NCBI RefSeq assembly: GCF_011386835.1
Contig: NC_088792.1
Location: forward strand, 59,958,081 to 60,022,080
Direction: 5' to 3'
Origin: Chrysemys picta bellii
Lineage: Eukaryota; Chordata; Testudines; Emydidae
Length of the DNA: 64,000 nt
The notes under the pieces were generated by a model, which was not told the origin of the DNA, did not search any database, and saw only the letters and a list, made by a program, of their open reading frames with translations. Positions 11,346 through 23,714 of this stretch are shown piece after piece (the stretch's first letter is position 1; every line of letters begins with the position of its first letter). A program made the translations under genes and the position numbers.

Positions 11346-13166
11346 TTAGAATGTAGTCTGAGATGCCCGAGTCCCCCTAAAAATATCCACAACTGTAAAA
11401 CAGCTTTGGTATGTGTCATTATATTGTAGCACTGAGGCTGAAAAAGGCACTTTTATTATTAACCTTTGTTTTCGGACATTGCCAATTTTCATGAAAAAAA
11501 ATCCATTGCTCTGAAATCTCATATTTGGTTTCCAGCCGAGGGTGAAATTTTTGGTAAATTTAGTAACCTTACATTGGTTTTGAGTTATTTTTGAGTTTTT
11601 CTTTCAAGGAAAGTCCAATTGTTCATGCTTAAAAAATCAGAAACTTATTTGTCCTTAGATAACTCAAAAATTGCACAATAGTTTTGTTTGTTTGTTTCTA
11701 TTTCATTCAATTCAAAATTTTCTCAATTCTTATTGTTTTCCTTATTGTTGAAGACCCAAGCTTGTTAAAAACATGTAAGCTTGACCTGGACCTAGTTCCC
11801 ACTGATAAAATGTAATGAGGAGAAGTTAAGGTTGACTGGAGCCACCTGTTCTTGGTCCCCAAGGGAAATCAAGTCCTGGTAAGCTGACAAGAGCTTCTCA
11901 ATCAAGGTTCCACTTAACTCCTCATTGATGCAATTCCGTTTGGGAAAAGGTACATGACAACTTTAAGGTCAATGATAAAACTTTTATTGACTTCACTAGG
12001 AGAAGGACCCAGGGCCTCTGTGATATCAGGCAAGCTGTTTAGAACTGGATCTTGGATTAACCTTTGTGAGGTCCTTTGAAGCAGGAAAGTGCTAATAGGT
12101 ATTTTTATACTGCACTCCAACCACATGATTATCTGCAGTGCAAGTCTCTGCTGTGTATCTTATAAGTGTACAACAGATAGAACCCTCAAGTGAAGTCAGT
12201 GGAACTTCTGCAAGCAGATACGTAACAGAGATGAGATCTTTGGTATGATTCTGTAAGGGCTATCTTTTCAAAGGCAGGCATCGAAGCTGTTCTAACAAAT
12301 GTGAGTAAATGTGAAATATTGGGCCTGTATCAATGCTTGCATAATTTTTTCATGGTGCAACTTAAGTAATAATAAGCATACCTCACTCTTTCTTTATGTT
12401 GTGTACCCATACCTCCACCCACATATTTAATTTGTCATCCCATCATGAGTTTTTTGCCTTATTTCAACTGCGTATTCCGCACAGAGCTTTGTACTTGGCA
12501 GCAAAACTCCACGCATAGCTATAGTGCTATACACATAATTTAAAAATATAAGTTTGATCTTCTACACAAAATGGGGAAAATGAGGGACATTTAATCAAAT
12601 CAATGAGCAGCTTGTTGTTCATGGTATTTCCAGTTGAAACCTGGTTTTAGGCATAGGAAAACACACACAGAAGAAAAAGGTTGGTTGGCACCAGACACAG
12701 TTAGGATTCTTGGCAATGAGGGTGGTATTGGTTCTAATTAGAGGGCTTTGAAATTATTAGCAAACTTTCTCTGTTTGGTGCTGTATATGACATAGGCTAT
12801 GGGGCTGATTGGAACAGAGGTAGGAGATGTAGGTGACATTCCAGGCTTCCTTCCAGAAGACCTCAACATGAGGGATTGGAAAGTCTCTGCTCTATATTTT
12901 TTTTTACTTTTGCCTTATTTTAACATAGTGAAGATACATGGGTTGGAGTGTAAAATCCAGGACTGTTGGCAGCTGTGCTCTTCTAATAATTCATTAGATT
13001 CTGACTACAACTGGAAGGTTCGGGGGGCGGGCAAGAGAGCATCACTTGGGCCTTTCATCTGCTCTTAAAAGGCTCTATGCGATCTCTAGAGCAAATACAC
13101 ATCAATCCCCCACATTCCAAATTTCCTTTGGAGGATAAATTCATTAGTGTTTGGAAGGCAGTCAGG
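11346..13166. other. No gene recognised
   Basis: AT-rich sequence with no supported feature. The 89-codon plus frame at 12799-13068 has no recognisable domain. Confidence 0.4.
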
Positions 13167-13242
13167 CCCAGATACACAAAGGTATTTAGGTGCCTAATTC
13201 CCATTGAAATCAGCAGCAAAATATATTTGAGAATCTGGGCTT
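13167..13242. repeat. Old palindromic-ended repeat
   Basis: Starts GCCCAGATACACAAAGG and ends in the inverted form (AGAATCTGGGC). It resembles an old amniote repeat of the kind also seen at 11205 and 15834. Confidence 0.35.
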
Positions 13243-13929
13243 CAGTAACAACACTAATGAGACCATATAAGTGCTAAACTAGCTAGCTGTCCCAGTAGCA
13301 CATTGTTAGATAGTAATAAAAATAAAATCCTTAGATAGTAAAGACTGAAAACCACGTACCAGGGTACATAAAAGTATACATGACAGAGATGTGGTGTCAC
13401 TCATTTTCAGGTAGGTAAAGTATAATCACTTTAGTATTTGGCAAGAAAAGACATCACTGTTAGTAAAACCTCTATGCTTGAAAGAAATATCATGGATTTT
13501 AAAGGAAAGCAAGTTCTCCTTTATTTGCGTGAGTATAAAAAGTCCTAGTTTGTCTTAATTTTGTGCCCTGGTCAAGTAAATTTTAATACATATTTTGGGT
13601 ATACTATAAAATATTAAACTTCACACTCTCACACCTGGGAAGTATTTGAAATAACTAATTGAATGTGAGGAACGTGTTGCTATTTAGACTAGTAAGCCTG
13701 GCTAATCCATATCCTACTTAAATGTCTCTAATTTATAATGTCCATTCTTACTTATCCATAAATAATTTTCTTTGAACTGGTTTGCATGTAATTTGCACCC
13801 ACATTCTCCCCATTTTTGTTTAATATTTATTTAATTATTTATTTGTGCCCCTGAAATTTGAAGACGTTAAACCTCGCAACAGAATTCTGTCACACCTACT
13901 GACAATACACCAGTCTTTCCTGAGATATC
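13243..13929. other. No gene recognised
   Basis: AT-rich spacer with no supported feature. Confidence 0.4.
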
Positions 13930-14100
13930 ATTTATTATGTTAGTGCCAAATATACTATGTGCTGTACAACACAGAGAGAAAGACATTGTCCCTTCTCTGA
14001 GGAGCATAAAATATAATATAAGAACAGACACCATGTTTAGGATAACAAACAGTAGAAGGTGAAGGGGCAAGGAAAGATGAGGATTACAACAATAAGATGA
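13930..14100. mobile_element. Probable LINE2-type 3' remnant
   Basis: Contains GTGCTGTACAACACAGAGAG, CATTGTCCCTTCTCTGAGGAGC and ATAAAATATAATATAAG in the order typical of diverged L2 3' ends in amniotes. No coding sequence remains. Confidence 0.45.
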
Positions 14101-15129
14101 CACAGGTACTCCATTTAGTTACATGCACATCTTGGTGTTTGAATTCAAAGGTGGCTTTTAAAGACAATACTCAGTATTTGTTATAATTGACTCACGTATT
14201 GGGGGAGCATTCTTTATTGTTCATTTACAAAACCTTTTCAGTTTGTGGCGATATTAAAGAAGGTACTAGCAGTGATTCCCCCAAGTGACAGTGACTCCCC
14301 CAATAATTTGTCTCCCACACTTTAAAATCCAATAGTTTCACCAAGTACAAAAATCTCTTGGGTCTTGTGTTAAAACTTGTAAGCTACCGTCTGTAGAAAC
14401 CATTGATTGTATCTGTCCTGTGAAAGATACTTTATTACTATGTAAAACTTACAAATAAGTTAATTGACTTTGTTCTTGAAGTAATTGATACAATATAAAC
14501 AAACACTATAAGCCGTTAAGTGACTTTCACTTCATTGTAACAGCAACAGCTTCTAGGAACAGACCCCCACCCTCTGTGATTAAAGGGCTGGGAGTCTCAA
14601 ATGAATTAGCATACATACGGAAAGTGGTGGAGACAGTAAATTCAAATATGGTTAAGATATGGAATGTATGTTGATGAATGATTGATGTACCTGAATGGTT
14701 AGGGAGGTGCCAGCTTAGAAAGGGAGTATCCATCGGCTGAAGAATGTGTCAAGTAGGACCACCCCTCTGAGGGTAAACTGGGATCCACCCCATCACCTGG
14801 AAGGATGAGAAACACAACTTTGAACAGTGTGGAGCCACCAGGAATGTGCCACTTTGGACATCTGCTGATTGAGTCAGCAACAGCAGGATAAAACAGTTCC
14901 CATAGACTAACATAGGAATTAATTCCTATAAGAATGGACTCTAAAGACTGATGACTTTGAGTCTCTGGTTCTGCTGCCAACCTCCAGGAACAGGTTCACC
15001 TGACACAGACTCAGCTCCATCCTCATGACCAAATGACCAGGATACCTGCCCAATAACTTGGTATGAGCAACTTCTAGGCTGGTAACTATAACACCTATAC
15101 AGAACTGGAATGAATGATTGTGTGAATGA
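14101..15129. other. No gene recognised
   Basis: No coding frame with a domain. The minus frame at 14919-15212 translates the simple repeat and is spurious. Confidence 0.4.
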
Positions 15130-15173
<44 letters not shown>

Positions 15174-15195
15174 GTTTGTGTGTGTGTGTGTGTGT
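15130..15195. repeat. Compound microsatellite (TC)n(TA)n(TG)n
   Basis: Three adjacent dinucleotide runs: about 12 TC units, 10 TA units and 9-10 TG units, separated only by a short TGTT junction before the TG run. Confidence 0.95.
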
Positions 15196-15833
15196 ATAAA
15201 AAATAAGTACAACGTTGTTTACTTTTATCTTTTGCCTTATCAGTATATTTACAATAAAAGTGGCATCTTTGCCTTATCCCTCTTAATAAGATCCTGCTGG
15301 TTTTTATTCTATTGGTATAACAAGTTCACCCTTAAAAGGCCCTGGGTGCTCCAACTGTGCTGACTCGGAAGGAAAGAGACATTGCCTAAAATTAAAATAA
15401 AATGCCTGTGTTTGAAAAAGGGACGGCCGTGAAGTCATCAGAATTGCATTCATCTCCAGTTGTCTAGAATCAACCCAAATCAAAGGGGCAAAGTATGAGA
15501 AACTGTATTGAGTATTGTGTGAAGCACGCTTTATCTTAGAGAAATAATGGTTTAGATTTTAAAATAATATATATTGTTCTATTAACACACATTGAATCCT
15601 ATGGATTTAGTTAACAGTTAATTAAGGCCCCCGATTTAATTCCCCTTTAAGTCTAGGAATCTTTCTATTGGTTTTGATGGGAGTTGGATTGGGTCCCAAA
15701 AGAAGGTATGTTTTCAGAGTGAGCTTTAAATGAGGAAACTGGATTTCTGATGTTATGACTTATGACTTATGACTTTCTGCCTAACATAATATTTCTCCAG
15801 TTAACACTCCTCCTCAGTAAATACCATGAGATA
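15196..15833. other. No gene recognised
   Basis: AT-rich spacer with no supported feature. Confidence 0.4.
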
Positions 15834-16026
15834 GATTTTCAAAAGCAGCTAAAGGATATAGAAGCCCAGGTACTTTTGAATATCTCCTTCACTGCTTTAT
15901 TAACCAGGAGTAACTGTGTGGGACTTTGAATAGGACTTAGGCTCCTGCATTGCTTAGATTTGTTTGAAAATGTTACCAAGCTCCATGGAACTTGAGTTCC
16001 TAAATTTCCTAGTTTTTGAAAATCTC
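15834..16026. repeat. Old palindromic-ended interspersed repeat
   Basis: The left end (AGATTTTCAAAAGC) is matched in inverted form at the right end (TTTTTGAAAATCT). The internal GGACTTAGGCTCCT phrase recurs in many turtle repeats. Probably an old MITE; the family name is unknown to me. Confidence 0.45.
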
Positions 16027-16502
16027 CCCATGTAGTTTAGTGAGCACCTGGGTGAACAGGAACCCAACTATCCCCAAGAGGTGGTGGGACTGGTTGCAGA
16101 GAGGGGGCAAGGCTGCGACAACCAGAGAATACTCAGCTTCAGGACGTCTTCATTCATACCTTGGACAGTGTCTGGGTGGCCTTCTAACATCATCCCCATG
16201 AGTAACAATGGCCCTGTGTGATCTATGAGATGGCAAGGCCTACTAAGCTTAGTTTCTAACCATTGCAGCCTGGCTGTCCCAGGTACTGAATGGGGCTGGG
16301 GGAAAAGATTAGGTAGCTTGATGGAGTGATTTAGGTGAAAATCAGAGGCAAGTTTTATAGGGACCCAGGGTATGAAAGAAGGATGGAACACCACATTGTG
16401 TGGTCAGCAATAACATCATAGATCTCTCAGATTCTCTAAAGTGATGTGTTTATTAAGAATTATGTATTCAGTGAGACATGGTGCAGGGAGTATGCTCTGT
16501 TC
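16027..16502. other. No gene recognised
   Basis: Open frames on both strands (16016-16201 plus, 16068-16394 minus) have no recognisable domain. Confidence 0.35.
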
Positions 16503-16700
16503 CCTGGTAGGAAGTATGGTCTAGCAGTTAGGGCATTAGCCTGGACCTCTACAGACAGGGATTCAATTCTCTGCTCCACCACAAACTTCCTGTCTCATCT
16601 TGGGCAAATCACTTGGTCTCCCTGTACCACTGTTTCCCCTCTGTAAAATATGAATGACAGCACTTCCCTACCTCACAGGTGCACTGTGAGGATAAATGAA
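16503..16700 (+). mobile_element. MIR SINE
   Basis: A tRNA-like head (TAGCAGTTAGGGCATTAGCC with GGGATTCAATTC) is followed by the MIR core (TGGGCAAATCACTTGGTCTC) and tail (CCTCACAGGTGCACTGTGAGG). It is an ancient amniote SINE and long inactive. Confidence 0.8.
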
Positions 16701-16704
16701 TTAG

Positions 16705-16890
16705 ACTCATAGACTTTAAGGCTAGAAGGACACATCATGATCATCTAGTATGGCCTCCTGCACACTACAGGCCACAGAACCTCACCCACCCATTCCTGTA
16801 ATAGACCCCGGACCTCTGCTCAGTTACTGAAGTGTTCAAATCATAATTTAAAGACTTTGAGTTACAGAAAATTCACCATTTGCACTAGTT
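16705..16890 (-). mobile_element. CR1/L3-like 3' fragment, antisense
   Basis: The ACTCATAGACTTTAAGGC...ATCATCTAGTATGGCCTCCTG arrangement matches the inverted 3' end of CR1-related LINEs common in turtles. It abuts a sense CR1 fragment. Old and non-coding. Confidence 0.5.
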
Positions 16891-16905
16891 TAAACCTGCA
16901 GACTT

Positions 16906-17280
16906 ATGCATAGTGCTGGGGAGGAGCTGGTGGTCGTGGTACATGTAGGTACCAATGACATAGGGAGGGGTAGGAGAGATGTCCTGGAAGCCAAATGTAG
17001 GCTGCTAGGAAAGAGACTGAAATCCAGGACCTCTATGGTAGCATTCTCAGAAATGCTACCAGTTCCACACGCAGGGCCAGGTAGGCAGGCAGAACTTCAG
17101 AGTCTCAATGTGTGGATGAGACGATGGTGTAGAGAGGAGGGGTTTACATTTATTAGGAACTGGGGAAACTTTTGGGATGGGGGGAGCCTATACAGGAGAG
17201 ATGGGCTCCACCTAAACCAAAGTGGAACCAGACCGCTGGCATTAAATATTAAAAAGGTTGTAGAGCAGTTTTTAAACTAG
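16906..17280 (+). CDS. CR1 LINE ORF1, C-terminal esterase domain (fragment)
   Basis: The frame carries an SGNH-hydrolase signature. VVVHVGTNDIGR supplies the GTND block near the N-terminus, and RRDGLHLNQSG near residue 100 supplies the Asp and His of the catalytic set. CR1 ORF1 proteins usually have an N-terminal nucleic-acid-binding part and this C-terminal esterase, thought to help RNP-membrane or lipid interactions. The N-terminal part, including the serine block, is missing because the copy begins within the domain. The frame ends in TAG 36 bases before the ORF2 ATG, the usual ORF1-ORF2 order. It is a pseudogene remnant, although the retained part is open. Confidence 0.75.
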   Translation: MHSAGEELVVVVHVGTNDIGRGRRDVLEAKCRLLGKRLKSRTSMVAFSEMLPVPHAGPGRQAELQSLNVWMRRWCREEGFTFIRNWGNFWDGGSLYRRDGLHLNQSGTRPLALNIKKVVEQFLN

Positions 17281-17315
17281 GAGATGGGGGAAAGCCGACT
17301 GCTGCAGAGGAGCAT

Positions 17316-18365
17316 GTGGATTGGACAGAGACTTCTCTTAGGGGAGAGTCAAATGATAGAGAATCTCCAGGTTATAGTCAGGAGCAAAGGATGGAAAAGG
17401 ATAATGTAAGGGCCAGATCAGATGATAAACATTCACATAAAAAAGAATGTGACACATCAGAAAAGGGCAGACAAATAAACAGACACACGTTTTTAAAGTG
17501 CTTGTACACAAGTGCTAGAAGTCTAATTAATAAGATGGGTGAACTAGAGTGCCTTGTAATAAAGCAGGATATTGATATAATAGGCATCACAGAAACCTGG
17601 TGGACTGAGAGCAATCAATGGGACACAATCATTCCGGGGTACAAAATATATCGGAAGGACAGAATAGGTCATGAGGGCGGGGGGCGGGGAAGAGAGGGGG
17701 GAGTGGCACTATATGTGAAAGAAAATGTAGAATCAAATGAAATAAAAATCTTAAGTGAATCCACATGTTCCATAGAATCTCTATGGATAGAAATTTCATG
17801 CTCTAATAAGAATATAACATTAGGGATCTATTATCGACCACCTGACCAGGACAGTGATAGTGATGATGAAATGCTAAGGGAAATTAGAGAGGCTATCAAA
17901 ATTAAGAACTCAATAATAGTGGGGGATTTCAATTATCCCCATATTGACTGGGAACATTTCACTTCAGAACAAAATGCAAAGATAAAATTTCTCGAGACTT
18001 TAAATGACTGCTTCATGGAGCAGCTGGTATGGGGACCCACAAGGGGAGAGGCAACTCTAGATTTAGTCCTGAGTGGAGCGCAGGAGCTGGTCCAGGAGGT
18101 AACTATAACAGGACCGCTTGGAAATAGTGACCATAATACAATAACATTCAACATCCCTGTGGTGGGAAGAACATCTCAACAGCCCAACACTGTGGCATTT
18201 AATTTCAAAAAGGGGAACTATGCAAAAATGAGGGGGTTAGTTAAACTGAAGTTAAAAAGTACAGTGACTAAAGTGAAATCCCTGCAAGCTGCATGGGCGC
18301 TTTTTAAAGACACCATAATAGAGGCCCAACTTCAATGTATACCCCAAATTAAGAAACACAGTTAA
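17316..18365 (+). pseudogene. CR1 LINE ORF2, AP-endonuclease part only
   Basis: The 349-residue frame is an apurinic-type endonuclease of the CR1 clade. GITETWW holds the catalytic glutamate, IVGDFNYPHIDW is the GDFN block and NSDHNTITF is the SDH block, so the metal-binding and catalytic residues look intact. This domain nicks target DNA for target-primed reverse transcription. The reverse transcriptase that should follow is absent: the frame stops after the endonuclease linker and the sequence soon meets the DNA element at 18456. A possible CR1 3'-end phrase (AAGGTCCCTTACAGTTCTAG, about 18398) hints at an internal deletion rather than simple 3' truncation. Confidence 0.8.
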
Positions 18366-18455
18366 AGAACTAAAACAGAGCCACCATGGCCTGTCAAGGT
18401 CCCTTACAGTTCTAGGAGATAGGTTATCTCCAGTAACTTATTTTTTATTTTCTTT

Positions 18456-19483
18456 ATAGTAACTGCTCGCTTAACATTGTAGTTATGTTCCTGAATGCGA
18501 ATTAAAGTGAAATGATGTTAAGCGAATCCAATTTCCCCATAAGAATTAATGTAAATAGCGGGGGTTAGGTTCCAGGGAAATGTTTTTCACCAGACAAAAA
18601 ACTATATATTATATAGATATACACCCAGTATACGTTTTAAACAATTTAATACTTTTAACAGCTATAATGGTTGTGAAGCTTGGTTGAGGTGGTGAAGTTA
18701 GAGGGTGGAAGAGGGAGGGTTTTTTCCCAGGGAATGCCTTGCTGCTAAATGAAGAACTAGCACTCGGCTGAGCCCTCAAGGGTTAACACATTGTTGTTAA
18801 TGTAGCCTCTCACACAAGGCAACATAAATAGGAGGGAGGGGAGACAGCATAGCAGACAAAGACAGACACACATCTTGTGTGTGGGAGAGAGAGAGAGAAA
18901 TGCACACTGCCCCTTTAAGTAAGCTGACCCACTCTTAAGTGCATTGTCTTTTTAAGTGGATCAGGAAGTTGAGACAGCAGCTGCTGCCTCAAGCTCTCTC
19001 TGTCTCCCTCCATCTGTGTCCCCTCCCTGCTTTATATGGAGAAGGGGTAAGCAGGGTGCAGGAGCAGGAGGGAGAGGGACACCCTGATATTAGCACCCTC
19101 CCTTCCCTTCCTGAACAGCAAGCAGGAGTCTCTGGGAGCAGCTCCAAGGCAGAGGGCAGGAGCAGCACATGGCAGTGGGGGGCAGGGACAGCTGAACTGG
19201 CGATTGCTAGCCTGCTGGGCGGCTGCCGCACAGGGAACTTAAGGGAGCGGGGAGCTGATAGGGGGAACTGATAGCAGGGCTGTTGGTCCACCCTGGTTCC
19301 AAGCCCCCACCAGCTAGCTGCAATGGGCTGCTCTTCCTGTAAGCTGTGGACAAAGCAGGCGGCTGCCAAACAACGTTAGAAGGGAGCATTGCACAACTTT
19401 AAATGAGCATGTTCCCTAATTGATCAGCAACATAACAACGAAATAATGTTAACCGGGACGACTTTAAGTGAGGAGTTACTGTA
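18456..19483. mobile_element. Non-autonomous TIR element, probably mariner-like
   Basis: The left end TAGTAACTGCTCGCTTAAC and the right end (inverted CAGTAACTCCTCACTTAA) form diverged inverted repeats next to TA dinucleotides. The subterminal sequences (AACATTGTAGTTATGTTCC; AACATAACAACGAAATAATG) also mirror each other. The middle is GC-richer and contains no transposase. Superfamily is by resemblance; TA target duplications would fit Tc1/mariner. Confidence 0.55.
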
Positions 19484-20259
19484 TTGTAGTTCCATTCCTC
19501 ATTATGTTTTCCAAGTTAGTCGCTTAGGTCTAACAGTCCTTTAGCTAATAGTCAGGATTTATAAGTCAGCTTTTTGAAACAAGGGGGTAGTTTAGCAAGT
19601 CTTCAGTATTATGTTTAATAAAAAATAATACGGTGGATTCAGCTAAAAGTCCCTTTCCAGTTCCAGTTAAGTTAAAGTGATTTAAAAAAAAATTGGGAAC
19701 TGGATTTTTTCCCCAAGTTCTTTTTAGTGTTTGTTTATCTAGAAATATTTCAGTCTCAATTACAGTACCTAATAGACTCAACGTTTCTCATTACGATAAC
19801 CAGGGAGGGAGGCAACGCTACTAGACAAACAAATTTACATTAAGGATAGTCATGGAAAGTGTTCAGATTATTCACAACTGACCTGACATAACTCAGCCAT
19901 AATCTCATGCTCGATGACCTACTTCAGGAAGTTTTATATCACTATTTCTAAGTATTTCTAAAACTGATTGATGATTCTCCTCCTCCTGTGTTGATAGCAT
20001 ATAGTTTGACAGAAAAGAGGAAAAGCTAAGCAAACAAACTACAGAGTATTAAAAACATGTGTAATCTTAAAGTAAATAACCTTTCATACACTATACAAAG
20101 TTTAACCTTTTGTTGGTTTGCTGGTATGATAAAGAGATAATAAAAATTTCCAACCGGCATCCCTTCTCTGATAACAATATTAGACCTCCTATGCTTTAGA
20201 AAGTGGATTGGAGATCATTCCATACAATGAAATATTGAGCGCACCAACTGTTCTGCCCT
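19484..20259. other. No gene recognised
   Basis: AT-rich DNA between the TIR element and the retroviral remnant. No 5' LTR matching the 3' LTR at 31856-32715 could be found here. Confidence 0.35.
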
Positions 20260-20458
20260 TGGTATTTCATTTTTGCTCTGCCCAGCAGTGTTGGTATTTC
20301 ATGTTAAGGATTTTATAATTAAAGGTTTGCCCACCCTCAGTCCTTGCAGGGCTAAAAAACAAAAAGTGGTTTAGCATTCCTCTCTCCACCCTCATCCACC
20401 CCAGTTGTAAAAGTGCCGGGAAATTAAAAAAAACCCTTAAAAATCCCCACTCCAAGCA

Positions 20459-20483
20459 AAAAAAAAAAAAAAAAAAAAAAAAA
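20459..20483. repeat. Poly(A) run
   Basis: About 25 consecutive A residues within the A-rich retroviral region. Confidence 0.9.
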
Positions 20484-21231
20484 TCCTCAGTGCATACACC
20501 CTCAGCTGTAGCATAACTAAGCATAAAAGAAGAACTTAGGGTTTCTCGCTCTGCCCGGGATGGATTTTGTATTTGGTGTATGGACCCTTGGTGGTAGTAG
20601 GCCGAGTAATACAGGGGAAGGTTTAGCATTTCTCCCTCTGGCACAGGCTGGGTTAACATTGTAAGCCCCAGTGCTGGAATGGGCCATGTAAAATGTCAAG
20701 TACTTAAAAAAACCTTAAAAGTTGTACTAATGAATTGTAACAACATGTTCAGGAAACAGAAGGGGACAACTGCGGGCTCGAAAGTTCCGCAGTAGTGGGC
20801 GATGGCATCAACAATGGGTTCAAGGCTGGACAGACAGGCATTAGGAAGCGCGGACATGGGAGTCCCGCTGCATGTCCCACTGGTTTCACGGAAGGCTGGT
20901 GGACTTGATGCCCATGCCATGGAATGGGCGACAAGAAGGGACGGGATTCTGTTGTCTATTTCAAAGGGGGGGTACGAATCTCACCGAGGTGGGATACAAT
21001 CCCTGGGGTTCCGTGGCAAAGCTTCAAAAAGGCATGCATACTTGGCAAAATGTGTTAAACCAGTATGCCAAGTATGAAAGGCAGAAGGGTAAAAACTTAG
21101 GGGCAACAATGGGATTGATATAAACTGCAGTGGCTATGTGGTACCAAATGTTGTCAAAAAAAAAAAAAAAAGTTGGAGAAAAGGGCAGATGTGTGTACCC
21201 GGCAGCTAGTAAAAATTAAGGCACTAAAAGT

Positions 21232-21395
21232 CAGGGCCGCCCAGAGGATTCAGGGGGCCTGGGGCAAAGCAATTTCGGGGGCCCCTTCCATAAAAAAAAG
21301 TTGAAATACTATAGAATACTATATTCTCATGGGGGCCTCTGCAGGGCCCAGAGCCTGGGGCAAATTGCTCCACTTCCTCCCCCCGGGCAGCCCTG
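21232..21395. mobile_element. hAT-type MITE, 164 bp
   Basis: Ends CAGGGCCGCCCAGAGG and (inverted) CCCCCCGGGCAGCCCTG, with a perfect 8-bp duplication CTAAAAGT at 21224-21231 and 21396-21403. It inserted into the retroviral remnant. Confidence 0.85.
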
Positions 21396-23659
21396 CTAAA
21401 AGTGCAAGTTACTAACAAGGCAGCAACTCAATGTGCCCATGAAAAGGGACAGTTCAACAACAACAAAATGGCCCCAAACAAGCAGGCAGGCAACAAATTA
21501 AAAAAAAAAAACAGGTTGGAAGCCCTGAGGGCATAGTGGCAGGAGTAAGGAAAGGAGTAAGTGCAGACATGGAAAATTCAAATCCATAAAATAGTACTTC
21601 AAATGGTAAAATCTAAGTTAAATAAGGTATCATTTTAAAAAATAAGCAAGTAGTTATAAAAAAAAGTAAAAAGTGAACTCTGCAAAGGCAAAAAAAAATT
21701 AGCTGTTAACTTAGTAAAAATATATTTTTTTAAAGTGTTATAAAAAAAATTCTTGGTTTCTTTGCAGCCATTCTGAAGAAAAATGGGCCCTTTTTCAAAA
21801 AAATAAAATAAATAAATCTGTAAATAATCCAGGCAAAAAAACTATCCAACTAAAATCATTTAACTATAAACAATGTAGTCAAATTTGCTAAAAAAATATA
21901 AGAGGGTTCTATTAAAACTTAACTGCCCCAAATATATATATATATATAAAATGTAATCTATATACATCTATATAAAAACAAAGCAGTGTAAAAAAATGTG
22001 CATTTTCCCCAGAACATGTGCAGTCTATATTGTAGAAGGGGTTAAAAAAATTGCAAACATGCCATGCTACTTAATTAAAATCCTATTAGGGCTCCAAAGA
22101 AAGCCACAATAGGTTGTGTTTTCTTTTTCAATTTTTTTGTAGGTTTTAAAAGCAAAAGTTAAAAGTAATCAAAACTCTGGTAAAAGTTAATTGTATCCCT
22201 TTTAAAACAAAGTCTCTAATCTGCTAAAGGCTTTGAATCCAAAGGCAAGCCAAAAAGCGTCTGGGTTAATGCAAATTACGTAACTAATAAAGGTAAAAAC
22301 CATTAAAACCTGGCCTGCCTATAAAACAAACACAAAAAAATATGGGGGTAATTCCTCTGTTTTGCCTGCAATCAGCAAGGGTATTTATAAGAAAAAAAAA
22401 TATTTTAAGCAATAATCTGCCACCCTCAAAGGGGTAAAAACATGTTCTTTTTGTCTTTCAAAAAAATCAGAAAAAGCTAATACCAGCAAAAAAAGCAACC
22501 CAAAATACCATAAATCTACGGTCACAATAAAAATTGTGTTTTCTGTTTTATCTTGTGGTGTTTGTCTTGTTGCTAGTACTATTGTGTATTAAAAAAAAAA
22601 TCCTGCAAAAAAACATCCTCAGGTAGTAAACACCATATTAGGGGAAATTTTTTTTAAAGCAAAAATTATAAATACTGTATACCTAAAGGTAATTAAAAAT
22701 AAATTAAGCTCTCTGTCCCAGCTACAAAACAGCCTAATACAAAACCAAATAAAAATAAAAAAACATACTGCTATAGCTATAAAATGTACTAAAATGCAAA
22801 TACTTGCTTTGTCCACCTTAAAACACAAAATGTTTTGGGTAATATCAAAAAAATACTAAGGTTTTAATATACTTGCTAAAGCAAAAAAAAAAAAACAACA
22901 ACAACAAATCAGTGTTTAATACTTATCAATACAAATAAATGCACTATGTTTCTAGGATAGTAAGGCCAAACCTTTTAATTAAAAAATTATTATTAAAAAT
23001 GCATAACCAACAAGCTTTAAAAGCAAAAATATAAAAAGTTACCCCACTCCTTATATGGCACATAAAATCCTTCCGGCTACCCCAGATCTCGAGCCAGTGG
23101 GCTGGGGAGGGAGGGAAGCTATTGAACACCAGAGTTTGTACCAAATAAACTCCTCAAAAGTGGGTGTGCTTGTCTTTGCCTGTTGCTCCAAAGCCCTATT
23201 AAAAACATTTTACTAAAATCCTGCATATAAAGTACATTAAATAATAAAACCAAAGTACTGTATAATGGGCAATGTGTATGTGGGTATGTCTACACAACGA
23301 GAGTAGTTCGATTTTACTTAAATCGAATTGCTGGAATCGATATTGCAAATTCGAACGTGTGTGTCCACACTAAGGACAGTAATTCGACTTTGTGAGTCCA
23401 CACTAACGGGGAAAGCGTCGACATTGGAAGCGGTGCACTGTGGGCAGCTATCCCACAGTTCCCGCAGTCCCCGCTGCCCACTGGAATTCTGGGTGGAGCC
23501 GCCAATGCCTTCTGGGTAAAAAAATGTGTCGAGGGTGCTTTTGGGTAACTGTCGTCATCCGTCCATCACTCCCGCCCTCCCTCCCTGAAAGCGCCGGCGG
23601 GAAATCAGTTCGCGCACTTTTCTAGTCAGTGACAGCGCGGACGCCACAGCACTGCGAGC

Positions 23660-23714
23660 ATGGAGCCCGCTGCGACCATCGCTGCAGTTGTGGCCGTTCT
23701 CAACGCCTCGCAGC
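23660..23714 (+). pseudogene. Harbinger transposase, N-terminal piece (copy 1)
   Basis: ATG at 23660 opens MEPAATIAAVVAVLNAS, matching the MEPAQ start of the copy 2 transposase. The piece is cut after 55 bases by the solo LTR. Reading resumes in the same frame from the duplicated CAGC at 24136. An earlier start is unlikely because copy 2 agrees on this methionine. Confidence 0.75.

Larger units (their letters stand above)
16891..18455 (+). mobile_element. CR1 LINE fragment (ORF1 esterase and ORF2 endonuclease)
   Basis: Bounds the two coding remnants above. It lacks the 5' UTR, the ORF1 N-terminus and the reverse transcriptase. Confidence 0.7.

Noticed and set aside
14919..15212. 97-codon minus frame
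   Set aside because: Much of it is translated dinucleotide repeat.
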